A stretch of 64,000 bases of DNA from positions 525,001-589,000 of the forward strand of contig JBAMJR010000066.1 in NCBI GenBank assembly GCA_038501785.1, read 5' to 3'. Each line of letters begins with the position of its first letter. Position 1 is the first letter of the stretch. Shown piece by piece: positions 11,645 through 23,700 of the stretch. This DNA is from Myoxocephalus aenaeus (lineage: Eukaryota; Chordata; Actinopteri; Perciformes; Cottidae). The position numbers and the translations under genes are program-made. A model generated the notes under the pieces. It had not been told where the DNA came from. It did no database searches and saw only the letters and a list, made by a program, of their open reading frames with translations.

Positions 11645-11840
11645 GCTGAGTTCTGCAAACTCAAATAGACATACGTAGTTTCAGGAGCATTGGGTTGAAT
11701 TATGTGTTTAAATCTTAAACTCATTTTGTGTGCATCCGATTGTTCTTCACCTGTCAATCAAACGTTATGGGCGGTACTTTGACATCTTCTCATTATTGTT
11801 CTGTAACTATGTTTGAGTTTCTTCCTGTGTCTGTTTAGCC
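11645..11840 (+). pseudogene. Relic of a TRIM 3' end upstream of TRIM 1
   Basis: Positions 11645-11668 encode AEFCKLK-stop, identical in sequence to the last residues of the TRIM below. It is followed by a 3'UTR-like stretch shared with the TRIM 3'UTR (cacctgtcaatcaaac, tgggcggtactttgac, gtttgagtttctt, cttcctgtgtctgtttag). The rest of the SPRY domain is gone. Equivalent relics lie upstream of the other two TRIM genes at 41035 and 51421. Confidence 0.65.
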
Positions 11841-12703
11841 ATGGAGGCCATCACTGAACTGAAAATTGTAAATCTTTTCATTAAATTGACAGTTATTTGT
11901 TTGGCTAAAGAAACAATTGATTTCTACTAGAAGGGCCACTTTTGCTGAACACTGTGTGTGTGTGCGTCTAAAAGCAAGTCATCGAGACACAATCGTTTAT
12001 GGTTGCTGGAGATTCTTGTTGTTCCGGAGGAGTTTTCTCAGCTTTTACAACAGGGGAAATATTTTAATATCAACACACAAACATGTGCAGATTATATCAG
12101 GTCCAGTCATGAAGTCCTGAAATGAATATATGTGGAACTAGAAACGCTGCTTTGGATCAAGATGATATCATGAGATTAAACTCTTTTGTTGAAATGCTTC
12201 AAAGTAGATCATTAAATATGAGACAGAGATATTACACAGCAAATGTATATGTTTCATATTAGTTTAGTTTGATAACTCTTTTGTCAGCCATCTGTTTTTA
12301 AGAAGTAAAAGAAAACAGAACAAAGTGATGTTAGAGAGAAATATGGAGCCATCACGAAAGCCTGAAGAGACAAGAAATATGTAACTAAATAAATCAAATG
12401 TTTCAAACATGGAGCAGGTTTTAACCGAGTCTCCGTCTGTAAATGAGGGAACAAAGTTCACATTCACAGCGCTGCTCCTCTTCCTGGAATGAACCACAGC
12501 TTGATAAGCCCTCCCTCTTCCTCCTGCTCTCAAACACAGCAGCTGCACTCTGTCCACTCATGTCCTCGTTCCCTCCCCTTCAGATCTACAGTTTTAGAGA
12601 TGGGTGTAACCAACATGGTGGTGAAGCAATAGAGCTGACAGGCCCCGTTCACTGAACCAGCACATGTTGTTCAGATCAGAAGTCAAAGCAGAGCCGCTTC
12701 TCA

Positions 12704-12715
12704 GGAAGTGAAACT
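12704..12715 (+). promoter_or_regulatory. Possible IRF-type element upstream of TRIM 1
   Basis: GGAAGTGAAACT, 29 bp before the TRIM ATG, resembles IRF/ISRE half-sites (GAAANNGAAA type). It is also present before TRIM 2a (42094-42105) but replaced before TRIM 2b. The adjacent cagacag could be a splice acceptor, in which case this would be intronic. Pattern match only. Confidence 0.25.
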
Positions 12716-12743
12716 CAGACAGTCGTTGCTACTGAGAGGTGAA

Positions 12744-14429
12744 ATGGCGGAGAAAGGAGTTCAGCTGGATCGGGAAACCTTCTCTTGTTCCATCTGTCTG
12801 GATCTACTGAAGGATCCGGTGACTACTCCCTGTGGACACAGCTACTGCATGAACTGTATTCAAAGCTTCTGGGACGAAGAGGATGGTAAGAAACTCCACA
12901 GCTGCCCTCAGTGTAGGCAGACCTTCACACCGAGGCCTGTCATGCTGAAAAGCACCATTTTAGCAGATTTAGTGGAGGAGCTGAAGAAGACTGGACTCCA
13001 AGCTGCTGCTGCTGATCACTGCTATGCTGGACCTGAAGATGTGGCCTGTGATGTCTGCACTGGGAGGAGACGGAAAGCCTTCAAGTCCTGTCTGATGTGT
13101 CTGGCCTCTTATTGTGAGAAACACCTCCAGCCTCATTATGATGTACCTCCATTAAAGAAACACAAGCTGGTGGACCCGTCCAAGAAGCTCCAGGAGAACA
13201 TCTGCTCTCGTCACGACGAGGTGATGAAGATGTTCTGCCGTACTGATCAGCAGTGTATCTGTTACCTCTGCTCTGTGGATGAACATAAAGGCCACGACAC
13301 AGTCTCAGCTGCAGCAGAAAGGACCGAGAGGCAGAGAGAGCTGGAGGGGAGTCGACTAAACATCCAACAGAGAATCCAGGACAGAGAGAAGGACGTGAAG
13401 CTGCTCCATCAGGAGGTGGAGGCCGTCAATCTCTCAGCTGATGAAGCGGTGAAGGACAGCGAGAAGATCTTCACCGAGCTGATCCGTCTCATGGAGAACA
13501 GAAGCTCCCATGTGAAGCAGCAGGTCAGATCCCGGCAGAAAAGTGAAGTGAGTCGAGTCAAAGAGCTTCAGGAGAAGCTGGAGCAGGAGATCGCTGAGCT
13601 GAAGAGGAAAGACGCTGAGCTGAAGCTGCTCTCACACACAGAGGATCACAACCAGTTTCTACACAACTACCCCTCACTGTCACCACTCGGAGAATCTACA
13701 GACTCCACCGGCATCCATATCCGTCCTCTGAGCTGCTTTGAGGACGTGACGGCGGCTGTGTCAGAAGTCAGAGATAAACTACAGGACGTCCTGAGGGACG
13801 AGTGGACAAACGTCTCACTGGCAGTGACTGAAGTGGACGTTTTACTGTCACATTCACAAGCAGAGCCCAAGACCAGAGCTGGATTCTTAAGGTATTCACG
13901 TGAAATCACTCTGGATCCAAACACAGCGAACAAATATCTGTTATTATCTGAGGGGAACAGAAAAGCAACATTAATGATGGAACAACAGTCTTATTCTAGT
14001 CACACAGACAGGTTCACTGATTATTGTTATCAGGTCCTGAGTAGAGAGAGTCTGACTGGACGTTGTTACTGGGAGGTGGAGTGGAGAGGAGGAGGAGTTT
14101 ATGTAGCAGTCTCATACAAGAATATCAGCAGAACAGGGAGCTGTACTGAATGTGGGTTTGGATACAATGACAAATCTTGGGCGTTACGTTGTAACAAAAA
14201 CAGTTTTACATTTTTGTACAACAATATCCAAACTCCCGTCTCTGGTCCTCCGTCCTCCAGAGTAGGAGTGTACCTGGATCACAGAGCAGGTATTCTGTCC
14301 TTCTACAGCGTCTCTGAAACCATGACTCTCCTCCACAGAGTCCAGACCACATTCACTCAGCCTCTCTATGCTGGAGTTTATATTTATTACAATCCTGGAG
14401 ACACTGCTGAGTTCTGTAAACTCAAATAG
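12744..14429 (+). CDS. RING/B-box/coiled-coil/PRY-SPRY TRIM protein (TRIM 1)
   Basis: An uninterrupted 561-aa frame starts at the ATG of MAEKGVQLDRETFSC; codons upstream lack an ATG. It has a RING finger with C15, C18, C30, H32, C35, C38, C54 and C57. A zinc-binding B-box1-like region spans about 102-132 and a B-box2 about 154-184 (CSRH...CRTDQQCICYLC...HKGH). A coiled coil follows at about 190-310, then PRY-SPRY from about 370 (LDPNTA, CYWEVEW, GVYLDHRAGILSFYSV, ending AEFCKLK). This is the multicopy fish TRIM16/finTRIM-like type; members are usually predicted E3 ubiquitin ligases, several linked to antiviral responses. The coding region is intronless, though a 5' untranslated exon boundary may sit at cag|TCGTTGC. 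Confidence 0.92.
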   Translation: MAEKGVQLDRETFSCSICLDLLKDPVTTPCGHSYCMNCIQSFWDEEDGKKLHSCPQCRQTFTPRPVMLKSTILADLVEELKKTGLQAAAADHCYAGPEDVACDVCTGRRRKAFKSCLMCLASYCEKHLQPHYDVPPLKKHKLVDPSKKLQENICSRHDEVMKMFCRTDQQCICYLCSVDEHKGHDTVSAAAERTERQRELEGSRLNIQQRIQDREKDVKLLHQEVEAVNLSADEAVKDSEKIFTELIRLMENRSSHVKQQVRSRQKSEVSRVKELQEKLEQEIAELKRKDAELKLLSHTEDHNQFLHNYPSLSPLGESTDSTGIHIRPLSCFEDVTAAVSEVRDKLQDVLRDEWTNVSLAVTEVDVLLSHSQAEPKTRAGFLRYSREITLDPNTANKYLLLSEGNRKATLMMEQQSYSSHTDRFTDYCYQVLSRESLTGRCYWEVEWRGGGVYVAVSYKNISRTGSCTECGFGYNDKSWALRCNKNSFTFLYNNIQTPVSGPPSSRVGVYLDHRAGILSFYSVSETMTLLHRVQTTFTQPLYAGVYIYYNPGDTAEFCKLK

Positions 14430-15109
14430 ACAGAAGTGATTTAAGGGACAGCAGGTTAAATTCTGTGTTTATATTTGTAAAGAAATTTTGTTTCCATCAT
14501 TGTTCTTGAGAGCAGATTGTTCTTCACCTGTCAATCAAACATTGTGGGCGGTACTTTGACGTCTTGTCATCATTGTTGTGTAGATGTTTGAGTTTCTTGA
14601 GGTGGCGCTCCTTCCTGTGTCTGTTTAGTCATGGAGGCTCTCACTGCTCATGATGATCTTTGTTTACCTGAACTCATATTTCTCTGCAGGAAAATGTAAA
14701 CTTCTCTGAGCTCTAAATGTTTGATGAATATTGTTATTGATGTATTTGTTGTTGTGTCTCTTCCTCTGCATGGGTCTTAAAGAGAGAAAGCACCAGAGCT
14801 TCTTTATCGTAGATATTTTATTCTCACCACTTTCTGTAAAGTATTCTATCTTTACATTTGTGAGAATAAATGTTGTTGTTGTCTGAATCAACATACACAT
14901 GATGTAATATGTTGTATTATAAAAATAAAGTATCATGATCATAATCAATAAGGAAATCATGAATTATTATTTTACATAACTGAGATTCTGGTCAAACTAA
15001 TTTAACAGACTTTACTGATGGGATGTGAACAAACTGAAGGTTTACATGATGAATAAAGTATTTATTGTTTCAAGAATGAACAAAGTACTTTCTTCTTTCT
15101 TCTTACCTA

Positions 15110-15482
15110 AACAATGGCCAAAATATAAAATACGGTTACTGGCAAACATTAAAATGTGACGGCACACGTGACGCCCACCAACGTGTCACAACTCAGTGTG
15201 ACCTAGAAGTGTTGACTAACGTTGTTCGTTTGCCAGCAGGTTTAACAGATTATTGAAAGTATTTCTAAGTTACAGCAACGGTTATTTACATGATCTGCGT
15301 TTCTCGCTCACGTTCGTTTGTTCTCGTGAACGGCCGAATGGTGCGTCACTTTAAATGTTGCCGCCGCAAGGAATTGTGGGTCGGCATTATCTCCTTTCCT
15401 TTCGTAAAGGCAGGTCCAGTGGTTCCTCTGCTAAAGGAGCTAAGTAAGGAAGCATTGAAGCTCCTTTCCTTTGCATTTAGAG
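15110..15482. mobile_element. Truncated relic of the 49880-type element, downstream of TRIM 1
   Basis: Sequence from about 15240 (GGTTTAACAGATTATTGAAAG) to 15480 matches the interior of the complete element at 49880-51103 (about 50760-50995). The match stops where the hAT-like element starts at 15483, so the terminal part is missing. The same relic follows TRIM 2b (about 54970-55211). Confidence 0.55.
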
Positions 15483-16399
15483 CAGTGGTTCTCAACTGGT
15501 CTGGCTCCGGGACCCACTATCATCCCTGAATGACAAGCCGCGACCCAAATCGAGGAACATTCTCAACTTCTTAAATGTATTTAATGAAAAGATGGTGCAG
15601 TTTGAACCTGAGATAGTACAGAATATGTATGCTAACACAAAAACAAGTTTAATAACCAAAACGAGCAGCTGGTGGCGATGATAGAGAGGAAACTATTCCC
15701 TTTTACACTCAATTAGCTGCATTTTAATTAAAAAACTAAAACTGCATCTTCAGGACACGAGGTATTACAACATATATAACAATTCAGAATGTTCAGCTAT
15801 TTTTAAACAGACTCAACAGCTTTCATGCACAAACAGTCCAACAACTAAAAAGTAGTTTCAAAAAGACTGAAATGACCTAACTTTAACTGAGAACACACAC
15901 TCACCGAATCTATGACAAACACTTTACTGTGGAACACGTCACTGTGTTGAGGAGCAGCTCAAAATAAATTAAACAAAAGTGGTATTCATATATACAACAT
16001 TAACTTCTCTTGTGATTACCTCATCAGTAAATACAGAAAAACATTGTGCTTTACAGAAAATTAATCAGCACTCAATTCTCCTCCCAACCCCAGAGTGTTT
16101 TCCTGTCATGCAGGCAGCGCCATCAGTTGTCAATGTTATATTCAGTAGGCTGTTTAATTTAATTATCCTAAAAACCCAGAGTCTCCCTCATATCAGGATG
16201 GTTTGACCCAACCTGGCCCACGCTGCTGAAAACCAGTTGAAACCAGAGCCGGCAAAATAACGACACTCCGCTGCATAAAAAGTCCTTTCAAAATAAAACC
16301 ACAGGATAATTTTTTTTTTTTCAGGCAAAGGCCTGCGACCCACTGAAAACGGGTCCGCGACCCACTAGTGGATCGCGACCCACCAGTTGAGAATCACTG
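15483..16399. mobile_element. hAT-like non-autonomous element (unit 1)
   Basis: The terminal inverted repeats are CAGTGGTTCTCAACTGGT and ACCAGTTGAGAATCACTG, the classic hAT/Charlie-type ends, 917 bp apart. There is no transposase frame. Flanks atttagag and atatagat agree at 6 of 8 bases, a weak candidate 8-bp target duplication. TRIM-side repeat relics lie on its left and SVIL intron on its right, so it marks the likely duplication join. Confidence 0.8.
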
Positions 16400-16516
16400 A
16401 TATAGATGGTGTTTTTTCTAAAAGAGCACATCTACTCAAAATACGACCTCCGTGTAGCTCTTAGTTAACGCGGATAAACAACTCACCGGCGCTTTGTTGT
16501 TTCCGTGGTGCTGCAG

Positions 16517-19500
16517 GTGTTGGTGTTTGACTTCGGCAGTGAGGTGTATGTGTGGCACGGTAAAGAGGTGACTCTGGCCCAGAGGAAAGTGGCCTTCCAG
16601 CTCGCCAAACACCTTTGGAACGGGACGTTTGACTACACCTGCTGTGACGTCAACCCGCTGGACCCTGGAGGCTGCAACACGCTCATTCCCAGGTGAGGAA
16701 CAGATAACGTTGTATTGACTTGAGGATTAGTCTAACCTTTTGTTAACCCACATTTTAAACTTATTTAACCCCAAAACTAAGTCTTAACTTATAAGTAACT
16801 GGTGGACTAACTATTGTCCCCATAATGTGACCGTGTGAATGCATTTATGTCCCCACAACATCACTAATAAACACACATAAACACATCTGTATTTCTGTTC
16901 TTGTCAGGACCCTCACTACTTTCCATTATTTCCTCTTTAAATAGTCTCTTGATGATGATGATAATAATAACTGTATTTATATAGCAAAGCATGACAACAT
17001 AACAACATATTTTTAGCCACAATGATTATAAACTATATCTAAAAAAAACAATAGAGGACATAACACTTTATTTAAAGCTCTTTTGATTTAACACAGCACA
17101 AAGTTTAATCTTGACATCTTCTCTGTTTTCTTCAGGAAGGGCCAGGGCCGTCCTGATTGGGCGATATTCGGCAGGCTGACGGAGCACAACGAGACGATCT
17201 TGTTCAAGGAGAAGTTCGTGGACTGGACCGAAGCGAAGTCGCCGACACCGAAGGAAGACGGCGAGCTCGTACCTGAGCTGAAGGTGCAAATCCAGGAGCA
17301 GTTGGTTGCACACTGGGATTGAAACGAGAATGAGTGGATGCTGTGCAAAACATCTTAGAGAGGAATGATCGCTTGTGTCATCGTTGATGTCCTAAAATAG
17401 TCGTAAGAGACGCTGACGCTGCCCGTCAGATCGTGCAGGAAGTCATCATCACTTCTTGAAATGTACGTTCATCGTAAATCTCACCTGGGATCTTTGCGTC
17501 GTGTTTCTCTCAGGAGGCCCCGGGGCGAGAATGCCGGCCGTACGACGCCACCTTGATGCTGCCCCTCCTCCAGTCGGCCACTTCCACCATCTTGGACGGG
17601 TTGAACGTCGGCCGCGGCCACGGCCCGGTGGAGACCGAGGACCGCATGAGGACTCGGGAGATCAGCACGGCGTCGGTGGACGTCTGGCACATCCTGGAGT
17701 TCGACTACAGCCGCCTGCCGCGCCAGAGCATCGGCCAGTTCCACGAGGGAGACGCCTACGTGGTCAAGTGGAAGTACACGGTCAACACCTCAGGTTGGAT
17801 GCAATTTACACCCGCTGTAAAACATCATAATCATAAACAAAAGGTTAAGATTTCCGTTCATTATTATCGACGGTTCAATATTCAAAATGAGTATTTTGTT
17901 GATGTTTTTGTGTCAGTTGGTCGCAGGCAGAACCCCGAGGCGAGGAGCAGCGGGCCGGGGAAGGAGAAGTGCTGCTACTTCTTCTGGCAGGGTCGACACT
18001 CCACCGTCAGCGAGAAGGGAACGTCAGCGCTGATGACGGTGGAGCTGGACGAGGAAAGAGGGGCGCAGGTACGGGAAACGAGGCAGATAATCAAAACGGT
18101 GGACAGGTCAATATTTGAGTGCTGTTATATCACAAAATAAGCCTGTTTTTATGTCGACGCTGATTTTGTAGCATCCCAAGTTAGTGAAGGATATTCAGAT
18201 GTTTTCCTTATCTAAGAGCATGTACTCATTAATATAGTGTTTTGTTTGCATTGTAGGTTCATAACTGGTTTCCCGTCTCTGTTTCAGGTTCAGGTGCAGC
18301 AAGGAAAGGAGCCTCCATGCTTCCTTCAGTGCTTCAACGGAGGGATGATCGTCCACGCTGGCAAGAGGGAGGAGGAGGAGGAGAACACTCAGAGTACATT
18401 TTTTTTACATATTTTTACTTTTTCTTCCCGTTATTTATCTAATTCCTGACTATTACCAGGACAATATTTTAAAATAGGTTCTGCAAAGGATGTGTGCTTG
18501 TAGGTTCTTATTTTTCCTGCATATTCGTTAAATTCACGCAGCAGGTCATGATTATTAAACATCTACTGCCAATTGGAATATAAATACAAATCAATATGCA
18601 GTATGTTTAAGAATAATTAATGTCTTGACTAAATCGCTGGAGATTTGTATAATAATGACAATTATCATCATCATTTGATTAGAATTATGCCTTTTCTTGC
18701 AAAAGTTTTACTTTTTTTTTCACCGTTCAAGTGTTGAGCGATAGATGCTTTAATACTTTACTCCCCGCCCGTCTGCTCCCAGGTGAGTGGCGTCTGTACT
18801 GCGTGCGCGGCGAGGTGCCGGTGGAGGGCCACCTGCTGGAGGTGGCGTGTCACTGCAGCAGCCTGCGCTCCAGAGCCTCCATGATCCTGCTCAACATCAA
18901 CAAGGCCATCATCTACCTGTGGCACGGCTCCAAGACGCAGCTGCACACCCGCGGTGTGGGAAACACGGCCGCGCTCAAGATCAAGGACCAGTGAGTTTCT
19001 TTTTAAGGAAGTTCCAAGAGGACTTTTCAATAAATTACTACAACTATGTGGGTGTTGTGTTTTTTTTTTTTTTGGTTGCCATGACATGTGATTTCTGTCT
19101 CCCCTCTCAGGTGTCCTCTGGAGGCGGGTCTCCACAGCAGCAGTAAGGTGACCATCCATGAGTGTGATGAGGGAGTGGAGCCTCCGGGCTTCTGGGAGGC
19201 TCTGGGGAGAAAAGACAGGAAGGCCTACGACTGCATGCTGCAAGGTACACGCACTTACCTACCCTGATGACATACACTTGTACTTCCACTCTGACCTCAG
19301 ACACAACTAGTATGACTCTGCACTTAATATTGTACAAATAGTAACAAAAAAAAAAAATTTTAATGGTGGTTTTCCTTTCCAACTGTTTCTATTTTAAATT
19401 TAACAATGAAAGTCTCACATGCATCATTGTTTAAAGATGCTGTAAGGAACTTTTAACTGTTTTTGAATGTCTCGATTTAATACCTTCATAAATAAACGAG

Positions 19501-20579
19501 AAGATTGTCTCTGTCTGAATAGTTTTCCTTAATGCTCGTTGAAAAAGACTTTATGCGATCAACAACCAATCAAGATCAAGACAATAAATATACAAAGTCC
19601 TCGAGGATCAACGCGCCTCGCTGCTCCGTTATCATGTGAAACTTGAAGGTTTTTCTTTTTCAGATCCAGGGAAATTCAACTTCACCCCACGGCTTTTCCA
19701 GCTGAGCAGCACGTCTGGAGACTTTGTGGCGAATGAGTTCTTCCACGCGTCCCGAGCCCCAGACCTGGTGAGCTCGCTGCCCTTCCTGCAGGAAGACCTG
19801 TACAACGCACCACAGCAACCAGGTGAGGCCCCCGGACGCTGACTGAACCTGAACCCTACTGAACTTGTCTCAGACTGACGGATGTTCTAAAGCGATGCGA
19901 CCGTTTCCCTCTCCGGCAGCGCTGTTCCTGGTGGATAACTTCCACGAGGTCTACCTGTGGCAGGGCTGGTGGCCTCAGGACAGCGAGAGCACCGGCTCGG
20001 CTCGTATCCGCTGGGACTCGGACAGAAAGTGTGCGATGGAGACGGTGCTGCAGTACTGCAAGGGTGAGAATAAAATGCTTTACTGGTTTGATACCTCATA
20101 GCTGCATTAGTGTATTATATAGATATTGGCCACTCATTAATATCCATAAATACAATACAAAGAAAATGCCATGATGTCACTTTGTTTTTAAGAGTTTAAA
20201 GTTATAATAGTACTTATTTTGAAACAATTTTGACCAAGAAAACATTTTTTTACATTTACTGTCCCTTTTAACTTTGATAAAGTGCCCACACTTTAACCAG
20301 AGCTACTCTCTCTCCATCTCTACCATTAAGAATGTATTATTAAATTGTAAGAGAAAATGAAAACTAACTAAACCAGCTGAGTATTCAGAAAAGACCAAAT
20401 TATAACGCGTATTTAAATTAGGATTTTGAAAAGACGGTTTTCTCCTGCAGAGAAGAACGACAAGAAGCCTCAGAAGTCGTATCTGATCCACGCCGGTCTG
20501 GAGCCGCTCACCTTCACCAACATGTTCCCCAGCTGGGAGCACAGAGAGGACGTGGCGGAGATCACAGAGAGGGTCAGAC

Positions 20580-20610
<31 letters not shown>

Positions 20611-20659
20611 CACACAGACACACACAGACACACACAAACACACACATATATACATATAT

Positions 20660-20717
<58 letters not shown>

Positions 20718-23700
20718 AAGTTACGAAGGTAACTACGGTTCTATGAATCCTGGATGACCGCCAGAGGCAGTGTTTCACACTGGATATGTTCAATATCGCG
20801 CTTGCGCAGTTCGAGTAATTTATAACAACAAAGTCACGTGTGGTATAACTTCCCGCGTCATCCCGAGCTCGGTTCTGCGGAATCTTCTCGCGAAATCACG
20901 GGATTCCGAGTGACCAAGAACTCTGGCGGTCATCCAGGATTCATAGAACCGTAGTTACCTTCGTAACTTTCGTTCTATTTCATCCTTACTGACCGCCAGA
21001 GGCAGTGTTTCACACTGGATGACTTATACCAACAAAGTCACGAGGAACGTAAAGGAACCTACCTCGTCTGACTCATGCGGAGGAAGTTGGACGAAGAACC
21101 ACCCCCAGTGGGTGAGGGGTGGCAACGTTCACCCTGTAGTATCTGGTGAACGTGCTCGGTGATGCCCATGAGGCAGCAGCACATATATCCTCCATGGGCA
21201 CACCTCTCATGGTTGCCCATGACGTGGAGACACTCCTGGTAGAGTGGCCCCTCACTCTGGATGGCAGCGCACGGCCACTCGCTCTGTAGGCACAGGCAAT
21301 GGCCTCCACTATCCAGTGGGACAGGCGCTCTTTAGAAAGGGCACGGCCCTTCCTAGGTCCACCATAGCAGACGAAAAGCTGCTCCGATCGCCGTATGCCT
21401 GCGGTGGCCTCGACGTAGGTTCTGAGGGCCTGCACCGGGCACAGCAGCCCTGACCTCTCCTCCCCCACTGGAGGGTCAAACTGTGCGAGCTGGATAGGCT
21501 GGTTGAGGTACGAGCGTGTCAGCACCTTTGGAAGAAATGCTGTATTAGGCCACAGTGTGACCCCTGAGCCGTCTGAGTTCCACCTTAGACAGGATTCGCT
21601 CACCGACAGGGCGTGTAGCTCGCCTACTCGTTTTGCCGAAGTGATGGCCAGGAGAAAGACTGTCTTTGCCGACAGCCATCGCAGCTTTGCCTCTGTCAGG
21701 GGCTCAAAGGGAGGTGAACATAGGGTGTCCAGCACCACGGACAAGTCCCATGGAGGAGCCCTCGGGGTGCTCGGAGGTCGCAGTCGCCGAGCCCCCTTTA
21801 AGAAGAGGGACACAAGCTTGTGGCTCCCTACAGTGTCGTTGTCGATCTTAGCATGCTGGCATGAGACAGCAGCCACGTAGACCCTTAGGGTAGAGGGAGA
21901 CCGGCCCTTATCTAGGAGGGACTGCAGAAACTCGAGTACAGTCTGCACTGGGCACTGTACTGGGTCCATGTTGTGAACCCCACACCAGTCAGAAAATAGT
22001 CTCCATCTACACTCGTACTGTAGACGGGTAGATGGCGCTCTGGCATTCAGAATAGTCCTCCTGACTGGTTCTGTGCAGCTGCTTAGCAGCCGGTCGGGCC
22101 CTGCAACGGCCAGGCCCATAGTTGCAGGCGGCTGGGGTCGGGATGCCAGATCCGACCCCCTAGCTGCGATAGGAGATCCCTCCTGTCGGGGAGGCGCCAT
22201 GGCGTCCCGCAGCAGAGTCTGTGCAGCAGAGGAAACCAAGTCCTGGCGGGCCATAAGGGGGCCACCAGCACCAGCCTGTGGCCCTGCTGAAGAACCCTGA
22301 GGAGCGTTGGCAAGATCAGGGGAAATGGAGGGAAAGCATAAAGGAGGCCCTCTGGCCATGTGTGAGCCAGGGCATCTTGACCAAGAGGACTGGTCCTCTC
22401 CATCAGGGAGAACCAGTGGGGGCAGTGGGTTGATATCTCTGAGGCAAAGAGATCCACCTCTGCTCTGCCGAAGAGGCCCCAGATGCTGTGCACGACCTCT
22501 GGATGGAGACGCCACTCCCCCGGTGGGGGCTTGTGACGGGAGAGGGAATCTGCGACCTGGTTCCGTTCTCCCGGTAGATACATCGCCCGAAGGCTGGTCA
22601 AGCGAGGGGCTGCCCAGGTCAGAAGGGCTCGGGAAACCCGTAGCAGTCCTGCTGACCTGGTGCCCCCCTGTGGTTTATGTGGAACACGGTCGAGGTGTTG
22701 TCCGACCGAACAAGTACATGTCTCCCTCTCAAGTGTGACAAGAAATGTTTGAGCGCTAGGTGCACTGCCTGCAGCTCCAGAACATTGATATGCTCCATGT
22801 GGTCCTGAGCGGACCACTGCCCCTGAGCAGTCCTGTTCTGCCACACTGCGCCCCACCCTGAGAGGCAGGCGTCTGTCGTGACGACCTCCCGACGGGATGG
22901 GACCACGCCCATGGGAACACCCCCTGACAGGTATGCTCTCTTCCTCCATGGGGAGAGAGCGAGAAGGCACTGTTGTGACACCTCTATTGCTCTGTTCCTG
23001 TGGCGCCTGGCGTCCAAGCGAAAGCTGTTCAGCCATCTCTGCAAGGGGCGCAACGACAGCAGGCCCAAGGGAACGACAGCCGAGGCTGCTGTCAATTTGC
23101 CTAATAGGCAAAGAAAACGGATGTAGGGCAACCGCCTGCCCCCTCGGAAGGGGGGAAGGCTGCGGAGGATGTCGTCCACACGCTGGGGCGATGGACAGGC
23201 TCTCATAGTGGCCGCGTCCAGAGCTAGATCGATAAAGGTTATGCTCTGAGAAGGGCTCAGAGAGCTCTTCTCCATGTTTACCCTGAGGCCCCACAGGGCC
23301 ACATGAGACAGAAGGCGAGCGGTGTCCTGTGCAGCCTGAACCCGGGATGGCGCGCAGATCAGCCAATCGTCCAGGTACGTCAATATCCTCATACCCTGCG
23401 ATTGCAGGGGAAGAAGGGCAGCGGCGACACACCTCGTAAACACTCGTGGGGAGAGGGAGAGTCCGAATGGAAGTACCCTGAACTGAAAACAGCGGCCCTG
23501 AAAGGCAAAACGAAGGTACTGTCTGTGGTGCGGCACAATGGGGACATGAAAATAAGCATCCCTCAAGTCGACCGACGTGAACCAGTCTCCCCTGGAGACG
23601 GCACGAAGGACACCTGCTGTGCTCAGCATGTGAAATGGTAAGACCTTCAGGAACTTGTTTAGTCCCCTCAGGTCCAGGACTGGGCGCAGTCCGCCGTTCT

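Noticed and set aside
11412..11678. Frame ending beside AEFCKLK-like sequence, considered as a small gene
   Set aside because: Only the last seven codons match the TRIM family; upstream there is no SPRY, so it is a relic and not a gene.
15290..15529. 79-aa frame conserved at 55019
   Set aside because: It runs through a DNA-element relic into the hAT-like terminal repeat and has no protein family.
17456..17830. 124-aa plus-strand frame rich in Pro/Arg/Gly (also 57169)
   Set aside because: This is an alternative frame of SVIL exon 3. The true frame gives QSIGQFHEGDAYVVKW and splices correctly.
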